Shown: positions 11,069 to 20,471 of the stretch, one piece after another | How positions within the stretch are numbered: position 1 is the stretch's first letter | Layout: each line of letters opens with the position of its first letter | Assembly (NCBI GenBank): GCA_016713525.1 | Contig: JADJOZ010000018.1 | Coordinates: forward strand, 1 to 38,892 | Direction: 5' to 3' | Length of the DNA: 38,892 bases | Source of the DNA: Bacteroidota bacterium | GTDB lineage: Bacteria; Bacteroidota; Bacteroidia; AKYH767-A; OLB10 | Program-made: the position numbers and the translations under genes | Notes under the pieces: generated by a model | Database searches by the model: none | What the model was told of the DNA's origin: nothing | What the model saw: the letters and a program-made list of their open reading frames with translations, nothing else

Positions 11069-11614
11069 ATGAAATTAGTAACTCTCGAAACCCCCAGATT
11101 AATTCTCAAAGGATTCAGGCCGGAAGACATGAATTACATTTTTAGTAATCTGAATGAAACGGAAATTATGCAGCTTTTAGGACACCGGAATGATGAGGAA
11201 TTTTGAAAGAACAGGAAAAGCAACAGAAAGGTTATGCAACTTATAATCGGAGTTTCTTACTTTTTATTACATGAAAAAGAATCAGGAATAATTATTGGCC
11301 GTTGTGGATTACATAACTGGAACCCCGAACATTTTCGGGCAGAAATTGGCTATAATATGATTGAGGAAAACTTCAAAAGAAAGGGCTTTATGAGCGAAGC
11401 ACTTGAAGCCATTATAGCCTATGGGTTCAGTGAATTAAATTTAAACCGGATAGAAGCCTTAGTTGCTCCCGGGAATGTTCCATCCATAAGATTGCTGGTA
11501 AAGAATAATTTCATTCAGGAGGCAGTTCTAAAGCAGCATTATTTTCATGAAGGAAAATTCGAGGATTCAATAGTATTTGCTTTGTTAAGGGCGGATTACT
11601 TTGAAAATATTTAA
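11069..11614 (+). CDS. GNAT-family N-acetyltransferase, frameshifted
   Basis: The start at 11069 reads MKLVTLETPRLILKGFRPED, the classic N-terminus of RimJ/RimL-type acetyltransferases. The core follows: SGIIIGRCGLHNWNPEHFRA, then EIGYNMIEENFKRKGFMSEA with the acetyl-CoA-binding region, AIIAYGFSELNLNRIEA, and the C-terminal NVPSIRLLVKNNFIQEAVLK. Such enzymes transfer acetyl from acetyl-CoA to an amine, for example a ribosomal-protein N-terminus or an antibiotic; the substrate here is unknown. Two compensating frame changes between about 11200 and 11270 interrupt the segment that should read LKEQEKQQKGYATYNRSF. Total length of about 180 residues fits the family. Confidence 0.85.
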
Positions 11615-12042
11615 CCCGCATTTGAAATGCAATGAAGCCACTTTTTAAAAACAAATTTCTACATCGATTCGTTCACATTTTTGGAAGCGATTATTTTAAT
11701 TAATAAAAAGGAAAGATTGTTGCAATGTTAATCGCCTGACATCTCAGGCATATCAACTGGTATTTTAAACTATTTTTGTACCAGGCAATTGGGTTAATTG
11801 ACAGTCAGGAAATCGGAGTTACAAATATTTAATATAAAATTCCTGACAACATTAAAATTGTTAATATTATGTTATTTATAATACTCTAAATCATCAATCA
11901 CCACTAACAAACATTAGGATACAAATCATCTTTTTGAAATTAATTTATTGGCGATTTCAGTTCTCAGAAGTTAGTTTGAAAGCAAATTATTTAACAGGTA
12001 AAAGTATAGATTCGTGAAAATCAGGCGTTGTAAAAAGTATAT
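11615..12042. other. Intergenic region between convergent genes
   Basis: This lies between the 3' ends of the acetyltransferase gene and the P-type ATPase operon. A small hairpin GCCTGA-CATC-TCAGGC occupies 11734-11749 but has no T-run after it. I see no coding sequence or RNA gene. Transcription from both sides must end in this stretch. Confidence 0.5.
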
Positions 12043-14612
12043 TTAGCGGACTACTTTTGTCCACATAATTTTTAAACGTTTTTCCAATTCTACCGCATGA
12101 AAAACTACTGCAGATGCTAACATACAAATTGCCAGCTCTTCTGCTGATAAAGGTTCTGTTTTTAAAATTTCGTTTGCGGCTGGGATATATATAACCAGCA
12201 TCTGTAAAAGAAATGTGAACAATACTGAAGATAATAAGCGAATATTTGTAAATATTCCCTGCTGATATAGAAATTCTTTTTCACTTCGTATTGCCAGTAC
12301 ATGGCCTAATTGAGACAATGATAATACCGTAAAAACCATTGTTTGCCAATGATAGTTTTGTTCCAATGCAAAAACCTGAACACCTATCGTAACAGCTGCC
12401 ATCAGCATTCCTACCGAAAGAATATGGTAACTGGTTCCTCCTGCAAACAAACTTTCGTCAGTTTTTCGGGGTGGTCTTTTCATAATATCTTTTTCGGCTT
12501 TTTCTTCTGCAAGAGCTAATCCCGGCAGTCCGTCAGTGACCAAATTAATCCATAATATGTGAATCGGCAATAGTGGAATTGGCAAACCTAAGAGTGGTGC
12601 CATAAAAATTGTTAATATTTCAGCCATATTACAGGTCAGAATATACTTAACAAATTTTCTTATATTGTCATAAATTCTTCTGCCTTCCCTCACGGCTTTT
12701 ACAATAGTTGCAAAATTATCATCCAATAAAATCATACGGGAAGCTTCTTTGCTGACGTCAGTGCCCATAATTCCCATTGCAACACCTATATCGGCGGCCT
12801 TTAAGGCAGGTGCATCGTTAACCCCATCCCCGGTCATTGCTACAAAGTGCTTCTTGCTTTGCAGGACTTTAACAATTGTAAGTTTTTGTTCAGGTGACAC
12901 TCTGGCATACACACTTATGTGCTCTATACAATTGTTAAGTTTTTCGGGTGTCATCTCCCTTAATTCACGCCCGGTAATTACTTGTTCGTGTTCCTGTAAT
13001 ATACCAAGCTGCCGTGCTATTACGGCTGCTGTTGCCGGATGATCTCCTGTGATCATTACTGATTTAATTCCTGCCGTTTTACAATCCTGAATAGCTTGTT
13101 TTACTTCTTCCCGTGCAGGATCCATCATCCCGACTAATCCCGCAAAATTAAAATCGTACTCTATAGTGGTCGCTGAAATTGTTTCAGGTAACCGATCAAT
13201 TACTTTATAGCCTAAAGCCGTTACGCGCAAACCATTAGTAGCCCAGGTATCTGATAAAGCTGTTATTTTTTCGATTTTATTATTTTGTTCAAGAAGAGCG
13301 GTAACTGATTCGGTAGCCCCTTTGATTAATACCAGGAACTGATCGTTAAAAATGTGAATAGTTGACATGCATTTACGGGTCGAATCAAATGGCACTTCTT
13401 CAACACGAGGAAAGTCAGCTACAACTTTTAAATAAGTATCTAAGGAAGTTTTTTTTATTGCAAACTCCAACAGAGCAATTTCTGTGGGGTCTCCGGTTTT
13501 CTTACGGTCCTTTTCGATCTTCACATCATGATTAAGCGACAGTGCCGCATAAAATGGGGTTAGCTTATTAATTAATCCGATAGATTGTGTGGCATCCCAA
13601 ACATCCACTACCTTCATACGGTTCATAGTAAGAGTTCCTGTTTTATCGGAGCATATATAAGTAACAGAGCCAAGGCTTTCTACCGCTGGCAATTTTCTGA
13701 TCAGAGCATTTAACTTTACCAGCCTGCGGGCACCTTTTGCCAGTGCAATTGTAATAAGTGCAGGAAGAGCTTCAGGAATAGCGGCTACTGCAAGACTTAC
13801 GGAGATCAGCAGCATCTCAATAGGTTCTTCACCTCTTAATAAACCAACTACGAATAGAATTAAACAAATCAGAAGAATGATGAACGATAGCTTTTACTGA
13901 ATTCAGCCATACGTTTCTGGAGAGGTGTATCGGTGCTCTCTTCCTGAAGTAGAGTGGCAATTTTACCTATCTCAGAGTCCATACCGGTTGATACCACCAA
14001 ACCCACTCCTCTGCCATTGGTAACTATTGTTCCTTTGAATCCCATATTTGTGCGATCACCGGGAGGTGCAGACAAATCAACTATACTTTCAACTGATTTA
14101 TCTGTTGCAGCAGATTCCCCGGTGAGTGCCGATTCATCTACACGAATGTTATGTGTTTCTATCCATCTGATATCAGCAGGAATAGCATTCCCTGTCTCCA
14201 GCAACACAATATCACCCGGAACCAGATTTGAGGAAGGTAATAAAACATAATACCCATTGCGTTTAACTATAGCATTTAAAGCAGTCATTTCTTTTAATGC
14301 TTCAATGACTTTTTCAGCCCTGTATTCTTGCACAAACCCCACGAGAGCATTAAGTATAACTATTACCAGAATAATTAGCGAGTCTGTGAGATCCCCAATA
14401 ACACCGGAAATTACTGCTGCTGCAATAAGTACCAGAATCATAAAATTATTGAATTGGTTTAATATAATTTTCCAGACCGGTTTCTTTTCTTTTTCAAGAA
14501 TTTCATTCGGACCATATTTGGAAATTCTCACGAAAGCTTCTGCTGAGGATAGACCCTCAACCGAAGAGCCGGTAAGTGCAAATACTTCAGCACTATTTAA
14601 TGTATGCCACAT
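12043..14612 (-). CDS. P-type cation ATPase, Ca2+-ATPase/CtpF-like (P2 class), one frameshift
   Basis: This is a primary cation pump of the inner membrane, most like calcium ATPases. The first part (14612 to about 13869) has the N-terminal cation-ATPase domain (YGPNEILEKEKKPVWK), two membrane helices and the actuator motif TGES (DESALTGES). The second part (from about 13815) starts in M4 with IPEALPA, then DKTGTLT with the phosphorylated Asp, a nucleotide domain, the hinge GDGVNDAPA, and M6 NLVTDGLPGLA. The Glu in M4 and the Asn/Asp pair in M6 match the site II ligands of SERCA. One break near 13815-13870 in M3/M4 separates the halves; the joined length of about 855 residues is normal. It is third in an operon behind the transporter and protease genes (44-base gap). 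The transported ion cannot be proved from sequence. Confidence 0.9.
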
Positions 14613-14656
14613 TCAAAAGGTGATTCCGGGATGCATAATCGAATTGTAAAGTTAAA

Positions 14657-15757
14657 CTATTTTTCGGGATGACTTCTGGCGTTTTTTATCAGGATTAGTT
14701 CCGCAATATTTTCAGCATCAATAATACCCTTAAAAACTTCGCCTCTCCTAACCAGAATGAAGGGCGACCTGGATTCCTGGAAAAGTTGAAAAACAACACT
14801 CAGAGAAGTATCCATTTCAGAAAATATCAGGTTTCTTTCAGTAATTAAATCCAGTTCCCCCGATTCGCCATAACGACTGATCCCTTTAATTATGTGATCC
14901 CGGCTTAAAATTCCATAAGGATTTCCTTCATCTACAACTAATATACATTTTGCTTCGCCATCTAATAGTATTTTTACAGCATCTGCAATGGTTTTATTTC
15001 TGTCAATTCGGGGAAAGTTGGTCATTAGTGCATCCGAAGCTTTCAGGTCGCTGATATAAAATTGATTTTTAACCATTTCTTCTTCGGCATGGGCTCCAAG
15101 GATTATGAACAAACCAATAAATATGAGAAAAGGATTTAAATAGAATCCCAGAATTACAAAACCTATTGCTACTACTTTCGCAATACCTGCCGCTGTTTGC
15201 GTTGCTTGCAAACGATCGGTTCTCATTGTCAGCAAAGCCCTAAGTACTCTGCCGCCATCCATTGGAAATGCCGGTATAAGATTAAATAATGCAAGCCACA
15301 TATTTACCATTCCCAACATTGGTAAAAAGTTTGCTGCTCCAATTATAAGGACTTTTTCATTTTCATTGGTCTGAAACTGAAAATTGTAGATGAATGGGAG
15401 CAGTAAAAGCATGATTACTACATTAACTAAAGGTCCGGCAAATGCAACAATGAGTTCCTGCATTGGTTTTTCAGGCATTTTCTCCAGTCGGGCGACTCCA
15501 CCAATCGGATAAATGGTAATATCCCTGGTTTTTATTCCATAACGTTTAGCAGCCAAGGCATGCCCCAGTTCATGAAGTGTCACACAAAAAAATAAAGTTA
15601 ATACAAACAAAACCGACCATCCAACTTCATAAAAATCCTGACCAGCTTTTATATTAATGTAAATAATATATAGGATTATCAAAGAGAATGTCCAATGAAT
15701 ACGAATATCAATGCCGGCAACTTTAATCTTATAATCAGGTGTATTCATGGTTCGCAT
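14657..15757 (-). CDS. Site-2 protease family zinc metalloprotease with CBS domains (M50B, Rip3-like)
   Basis: An intramembrane protease with about six membrane segments. The metal site is HELGH (residues 62-66) and the third ligand lies in LIPAFPMDGGR (Asp at about 167). Residues about 235-355 form two CBS modules (NFPRIDRNKTIADAVKIL; GILSRDHIIKGI), which commonly bind adenine nucleotides. There is no PDZ domain, which places it with the CBS-bearing S2P group rather than with RseP. These enzymes cut membrane-bound regulators; the substrate here is unknown. The frame is intact at 366 residues. ATG at 15757 or the internal ATG at 15748 are both possible starts. It follows the transporter gene by 18 bases and precedes the pump gene by 44 bases, so the three form one operon. 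Confidence 0.92.
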   Translation of the reverse strand: MRTMNTPDYKIKVAGIDIRIHWTFSLIILYIIYINIKAGQDFYEVGWSVLFVLTLFFCVTLHELGHALAAKRYGIKTRDITIYPIGGVARLEKMPEKPMQELIVAFAGPLVNVVIMLLLLPFIYNFQFQTNENEKVLIIGAANFLPMLGMVNMWLALFNLIPAFPMDGGRVLRALLTMRTDRLQATQTAAGIAKVVAIGFVILGFYLNPFLIFIGLFIILGAHAEEEMVKNQFYISDLKASDALMTNFPRIDRNKTIADAVKILLDGEAKCILVVDEGNPYGILSRDHIIKGISRYGESGELDLITERNLIFSEMDTSLSVVFQLFQESRSPFILVRRGEVFKGIIDAENIAELILIKNARSHPEK

Positions 15758-15775
15758 TTAATTTACGATATACTT

Positions 15776-16596
15776 CTATTTTGTTTTCATTTTGTTTCCA
15801 CCTGTTTTATAAATCAGAAAATATGTTAGCGCAACAAACACACTTCCTCCTATCAGGTTACCCATGATTACCGGAATCATATTATCCATAAATCCCCCCA
15901 GGAAATATCAAACTGTGCAGGATCTGAATTCAGGAAAATACCCATAACTAGAAAATACATATTGGCAACACTATGTTCAAAACCCGCGGCAACAAAAGCA
16001 GTAATAGGAAAAATGATTGCAATTACTTTATCCATTACACTTCGTCCTGCCATTGCCATCCAAACTGCCAGACAAACTAACATGTTACATAGTACCCCGC
16101 TAAAAAACGCAGTATGAAATGGTATTGCACATTTTGCTGCTGCTATTTCCAGATACTGCTTTCCCACCTCTCCATCATTCATTCCGGTATGTCCTGACTG
16201 AACAACCAGTAATGCAAGTAAAAGCGCTCCTGCAAAATTGGAAAAGCAAACGATTACCCAGTTTCTCAGAACTTCAATAATTCCAATCTTTCCATCGGCC
16301 CAGGCCATCGCCAATAAATTGTTTCCGGTAAAAAGTTCTGCTCCTGCTACCACTACCAATATCAGACCAAGCGAAAAACTAATGCCCCCAAGAATTCTTG
16401 ATATAGCGAATGACAACGTTGAATCTGATGTAACAAGAGTAAACAGCATGGCGCCAAATCCTATAAAAACGCCAGCCAAAACACCCAACATGACCAGGGA
16501 CAAAAATGGTAGCCTTGACTTTGCAACACCTACACTTTCGACACGGTCTGCAATTTCTTCAGGGCTAAATGAATTGAAACCGAATAGTTCTTTCAT
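15776..16596 (-). CDS. Formate/nitrite transporter (FNT/FocA family), one frameshift near the end
   Basis: A six-helix channel of the FNT family that moves small monovalent anions such as formate or nitrite across the inner membrane. Landmarks include LGGISFSLGLILVVVAGAELFTG (in two parts, LGGISFSLGLILVV and AGAELFTGNNLLA), the FEHSVANMYF motif near residue 205, and the helical C-terminus. The main frame stops early at 15877, directly after a run of six G. Adding one G restores GGFMDNMIPVIMGNLIGGSV and FVALTYFLIYKTGGNKM with a stop at 15776, giving a typical length of about 273 residues. This is one of the clearest base-run errors in the window. It is the first gene of the operon with the protease and pump, and it is divergent from the nitroreductase. 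Confidence 0.9.
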
Positions 16597-16649
16597 AATT
16601 ACGAAATTTTAGAATTAAGACAAGATGCGGATTTATTTTATAGATAAAG

Positions 16650-16663
16650 TTGACTTATGTCAT
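16650..16663. promoter_or_regulatory. FNR/CRP-like palindrome between divergent transporter and nitroreductase genes
   Basis: TTGACTTATGTCAT contains the perfect inverted repeat TGAC-N4-GTCA. Its 14-base layout matches the FNR consensus TTGAT-N4-ATCAA at TTGA/TCA but differs at the inner and outer bases. It sits about midway in the 164-base divergent region, a natural place for an oxygen- or redox-responsive CRP/FNR-family regulator to control both sides. No regulator of that family is in the window, so binding is inference. Confidence 0.35.
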
Positions 16664-16760
16664 ATTTATGAACTATTATTATCATGGGAATGCCTCTCAT
16701 TTATTTTTACTATTGCTATGATAATCATAAAGTAAAATTTTCTTTGAAAATTTCTGGTAC

Positions 16761-17387
16761 ATGTCAAATAGCACTAACGAAAGAACCGGGCTTCTAAATG
16801 AAGTCATCCAAAATATAAATAACCGTAGGGCGGTAAGAAAATTTAAAAGTAAAACGGTTGAAAGGATTTTGATTGAACAGATACTGAATGCCGGAAGAAT
16901 GGCTCCTTCGGCGCTGAATAAACAACCATGGAGATTTTATGTGCTGACAGAGAAAGAATCAATTCATTCAATATCAAAGGAAATTGCAAAAGTTACTGTA
17001 AAGCACGTGGCAAAGCTTGGCATTAAAGAAATAGTCAAATCCATTTTGCATTATATTCACTCACCTAAAGATTTCAGCTTTTTTAGTCAGTCGGACTTTG
17101 TTTTTCATGATGCACCTGTAGTTATTTTTGTGACTGCACCGAATGATAATGAATGGGCTCCTATTGATATAGGGATGTGTTGTCAGAACATGATGCTGGC
17201 AGCTAAATCACTAGGACTTGATAGTTGTCCGGTTGGACTGTCGAAGTTTATTGAAGAAACAAAAATGGTTTCCAGATTAGGACTTTCAAAAAAAGAAACT
17301 GTTCAACTTGCTGTATTAATTGGTTACGGAGATGAAGTTCCTGAATTAAAAGAGCGTAAAAAAGACAATGTTGTTTTTATCAATTAA
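16761..17387 (+). CDS. Nitroreductase-family flavoprotein
   Basis: An intact 208-residue frame. The N-terminal signature RRAVRKFKSKTVERILIEQI followed by LNAGRMAPSALNKQPWRFYV is that of FMN-binding nitroreductases; the Arg, Ser, Asn and Gln residues in it contact FMN in the family. The centre DIGMCCQNMMLAAKSLGLDS is the conserved helix, and LAVLIGYGDEVPE the C-terminal strand. Such enzymes reduce nitro compounds, quinones or similar acceptors with NAD(P)H; the true substrate is unknown. A longer insert around residues 75-105 is typical of the subgroup often seen near anaerobic or stress genes. It is transcribed away from the transporter operon and shares the upstream region with the FNR-like palindrome. 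Confidence 0.9.
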   Translation: MSNSTNERTGLLNEVIQNINNRRAVRKFKSKTVERILIEQILNAGRMAPSALNKQPWRFYVLTEKESIHSISKEIAKVTVKHVAKLGIKEIVKSILHYIHSPKDFSFFSQSDFVFHDAPVVIFVTAPNDNEWAPIDIGMCCQNMMLAAKSLGLDSCPVGLSKFIEETKMVSRLGLSKKETVQLAVLIGYGDEVPELKERKKDNVVFIN

Positions 17388-17477
17388 GTTGCCCGGATAG
17401 CATGTAAAATAAAAATTAAAACATATTTAAAAATTAAGCGGGAATGAAAGAATTTTCAATTTTGAAAACGTTTACTT

Positions 17478-17660
17478 TTACTTGTTTTTTTCCTTTTCAG
17501 GAATTACTTCCGGTGGTAGTTTCTTGTCCGGTTCTTCAATAGGAATAATTCTTATAGGATGCTCTGGTTCCGTGTTGGGTAATGGAATTTCTACATCTGG
17601 TTTTATGTCCGGAGGTAACGGAGTAACCGGAATTTCTTTAGGTTTTTGCTGTAAATTCAT
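17478..17660 (-). CDS. Short proline-rich protein
   Basis: About 60 residues starting MNLQQKPKEIPVTPLPPDIK and ending KLPPEVIPEKEKNK. It is rich in Pro, Glu, Lys and Ile, lacks any membrane helix or Cys, and is probably disordered. An upstream ATG at 17690 would add ten residues (MMVLFKSYKS), and still longer starts would run into the ppsA end; the shorter start is preferred because the low-complexity region begins there. It lies 40 bases behind ppsA on the same strand, so it may be co-transcribed. I do not know a function. Confidence 0.55.
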   Translation of the reverse strand: MNLQQKPKEIPVTPLPPDIKPDVEIPLPNTEPEHPIRIIPIEEPDKKLPPEVIPEKEKNK

Positions 17661-17700
17661 AGATTTATAAGATTTAAATAGAACCATCATTAACAGGCTT

Positions 17701-20096
17701 TCATAAAGCCAGACTGCTTTTTTCCTTTTGGGGGCGTTTTGCTTCTGCATAACGAATATTTTCGATGCCTTTTAATAAAGCATCCGGATTAAAGGAAATA
17801 CTATCGATGCCCTGATCAACTAAAAATTGTGCAAATTCGGGATAGTCACTGGGTGCTTGTCCGCACAAACCAATTTTAACACCGTTTCTTTTAGCCTTTT
17901 GTATCACTTGAGTCAACATTTCTTTTACAGCACTATTGTTTTCATCAAAAAGGCCACTTATAATTGCTGAATCACGATCTATTCCTAGTGTTAACTGAGT
18001 AAGGTCGTTGGATCCGATGGAGAAACCATCAAATATTTTAGCGAACTCATCGGCCAGTATCACATTACTGGGGATTTCGGCCATAACATATACTTCGAGA
18101 TTATTTTTCCCCCTTTCAAGGCCAAATTGTTTCATTGTTTCAATTACTTTAATACCTTCTTCTACTGTTCTGCAAAAGGGAATCATCACTTTCACATTAG
18201 TCAAACCCATTTCATCTCTTACAATGCGAATAGCTTCACACTCCAGACCAAATCCTTCGCGATACCGATCATTATAATAGCGGGAAGCACCTCTGAAGCC
18301 GAGCATGGGATTTTCTTCATGAGGTTCAAATTCCTTGCCTCCAATAAGCTGGGAGTATTCATTTGTTTTAAAATCACTCATACGTACAATCACTTCTTTT
18401 GGGTAAAATGCTGCAGCTACCAATGCAACCGATTCTGATAATTTCTCTGTGAAATATTTTCTTTTATCTGTATATTGCATAGTAATTGCTTCAATGGATT
18501 TTTTATCATTAGTGTTGGTCAACTCCTCATATTTTACTAATGCCATTGGATGTATCCGTACGGAATTCGTAATTATGAATTCCATCCTTAGCAGACCAAC
18601 ACCTTCGTTGGGGTACATAGAAAGTTTGAAGGCTTTATCCGGATCAGCAAGAATAAACATTGGTTTTGTTTTTACTGGCGAAGTATCATCAAAATGAATC
18701 TCCTTTTCTTCCCATTTTAGTTTCCCTTCATAAACTCTGCCTTCATCCCCTTCAATACATGAAACTGTGATGATTTGACCATCATGAAGTTTTTCAGTGG
18801 CATCCATGGTGCCAACCACCGCATGAATGCCAAGTTCCCTTGCAACAATTGATGCGTGGCTGGTTCTTCCGCCTTTGTTTGTAACAATACTAACAGCTTT
18901 ACGCAATAGTGAATTCCAATCGGGATTTGTTATATCAGCAACTATAATGTCACCATCCTTCACTTTACTTGAATCGGCAAGCGATTTTATAATTGCCACT
19001 CTGCCTGAAGCAATAGAGCGACCCACGGATTTCCCTTTGCACAATGGGGTTCCTTCAGAATGAAGTTTATACTCTTTAATTGAAATGATTTTAGTTTGTG
19101 AATGGACGGTTTCGGGTCTTGCCTGTAAAATATAAAGTTCACCAGTAATACCATCCTTTGCCCATTCAATATCCATCGACTGATTATAATGTTTTTCAAT
19201 AGAATAACACCATCTGCCAATTTGTTCCACATCAGCATCACTTAGAGAAAATATGCCCCGTTTTTCAACCGGAACCAATACATTTCGTACCGGCCTTTCC
19301 GTTTCTTCTGAAAAAATAATCATATTTTCTTTTGCTCCCAATTTATGTTTGATGATGCTTTTTTTGGAGGTTTCAATTGCTGGTTTAAAAAGATAAAATT
19401 CATCCGGGGTAACGGCTCCTTGTACTACATTTTCTCCAAGTCCCCATGCAGAAGTAAGATATATTACATTTTTGAATCCTGTTTCAGGATCCATCGTAAA
19501 AACAACTCCGGCACTGCCTTTGTCAGACCGTACCATACGCTGTATTCCAACAGATAATGCAACCTGCATATGCTCAAATTTATTATCAATACGATATTTT
19601 ATTGCCCGATCATTAAACAAGGATACATAACACTTCTTCACAAATGCTAATAAATTTTCATTCCCCGATACATTTAGAAATGAATCGTGTTGTCCTGCAA
19701 AACTTGCTGTTGGTAAATCTTCCGCTGTTGCGCTGCTTCTTACTGCAACAGGAAAGTTTTTACCAGCTAAGAATTTCTCATAGTAATTAAGAACTTCACC
19801 TTTAATTTCTTCAGGAATAGAACCTTCTCCGATCAGTTCTCTGCATTTTTTACCTACTTCTGCAATATTTGTTAATCCAATTGAATCAAGAGTATCGAGG
19901 GCAGATGTGAGTTTTGCATTAAGATTGTTTTTGGTTAGAAATAATCTATAAGCATCTGCAGTTATCGCAAAACCGTCCGGAATAGAAATACCAAATGAAG
20001 TTAATGAAAAATCATTTCACCCAACGAGGCATTTTTTCCACCAACTGATGGTAAATCCTGTAGCTTTATTTGATTGAATGGTTTACAATAGTTCAT
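17701..20096 (-). CDS. ppsA: Phosphoenolpyruvate synthase, one frameshift near the N-terminus
   Basis: Converts pyruvate, ATP and water to phosphoenolpyruvate, AMP and phosphate, feeding gluconeogenesis. The start at 20096 gives MNYCKPFNQIKLQDLPSVGG and KNASLGEM, the family N-terminus. One break near 20007-20011 (T run) then restores SLTSFGISIPDGFAITADAY. The ATP-binding domain includes VAVRSSATAEDLP and SFAGQHDSFL. The central swivelling domain has the phospho-His in GGRTSHASIVARELG (about residue 414). The C-terminal PEP-binding domain holds the conserved MLGFRGASRY, FSIGSNDLTQL and GLCGQAPSDYPEF. Total is about 798 residues, as expected. It is divergent from the sigma-54 activator gene across a 375-base gap. 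Confidence 0.95.
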
Positions 20097-20471
20097 ATCA
20101 TCTGATTATGGGAATGTTAAAATGGAGTGGCATTAACCGGGGACAATGCATTTCACTCTTTAAAAGCGAAGAAAATGATTAAATTGAGAAAGTCTGATGA
20201 AGTTGATCATTCAATGAAGTGATTTTTATCATCTTCCTTGCTATTTAACTATCATAGTTGCTTTCTAAGGGTTTAACGCACTACATTTTTGGTATAATGT
20301 CATTTGAATAATCTTTAGTTGAAATACAGAATATAGCATCCTTTTTTACAAATGAGTTGAATAGTTACATAAAGGCTATTCTGCAATGCATTCAAAGAGA
20401 AAGCCCCAAATTATTTTCATTGACTCGTATCATAAATTCCCTACTTTTGTATCTAAATTCCTGCCAAAGCT
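20097..20471. other. Divergent regulatory region between ppsA and the sigma-54 activator gene
   Basis: A 375-base noncoding stretch. The plus-strand side holds the activator promoter. On the minus-strand side, upstream of ppsA, I found neither a Bacteroidota -7 element nor a GG-N10-GC sigma-54 match. A short palindrome TTGA-N4-TCAA (20200-20215 region, read on the minus strand) resembles CRP/FNR half-sites but with spacing too short for a standard site. Confidence 0.5.
20419..20449 (+). promoter_or_regulatory. Bacteroidota-type promoter of the sigma-54 activator gene
   Basis: The -7 element TACTTTTG (20442-20449) matches the Bacteroidota consensus TAnnTTTG exactly. A -33 element ATTG (20419-20422) lies 19 bases upstream, the standard spacing, differing from TTTG at one base. 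The predicted start of transcription is about 20456, some 16 bases before the GTG start codon at 20472. Confidence 0.65.

Noticed and set aside
11734..11749. GCCTGA-CATC-TCAGGC hairpin as terminator between convergent genes
   Set aside because: Only six base pairs and no T-run on either side.
12749..13042. Plus-strand open frame within the P-type ATPase gene
   Set aside because: It lies opposite the conserved nucleotide-binding and hinge region of the pump; its own sequence is low in information and resembles an antisense shadow.
15877..15890. Programmed frameshift at the G6 run of the transporter gene
   Set aside because: No slippery-site plus structure pattern; similar one-base losses in base runs recur in unrelated genes, pointing to consensus error.
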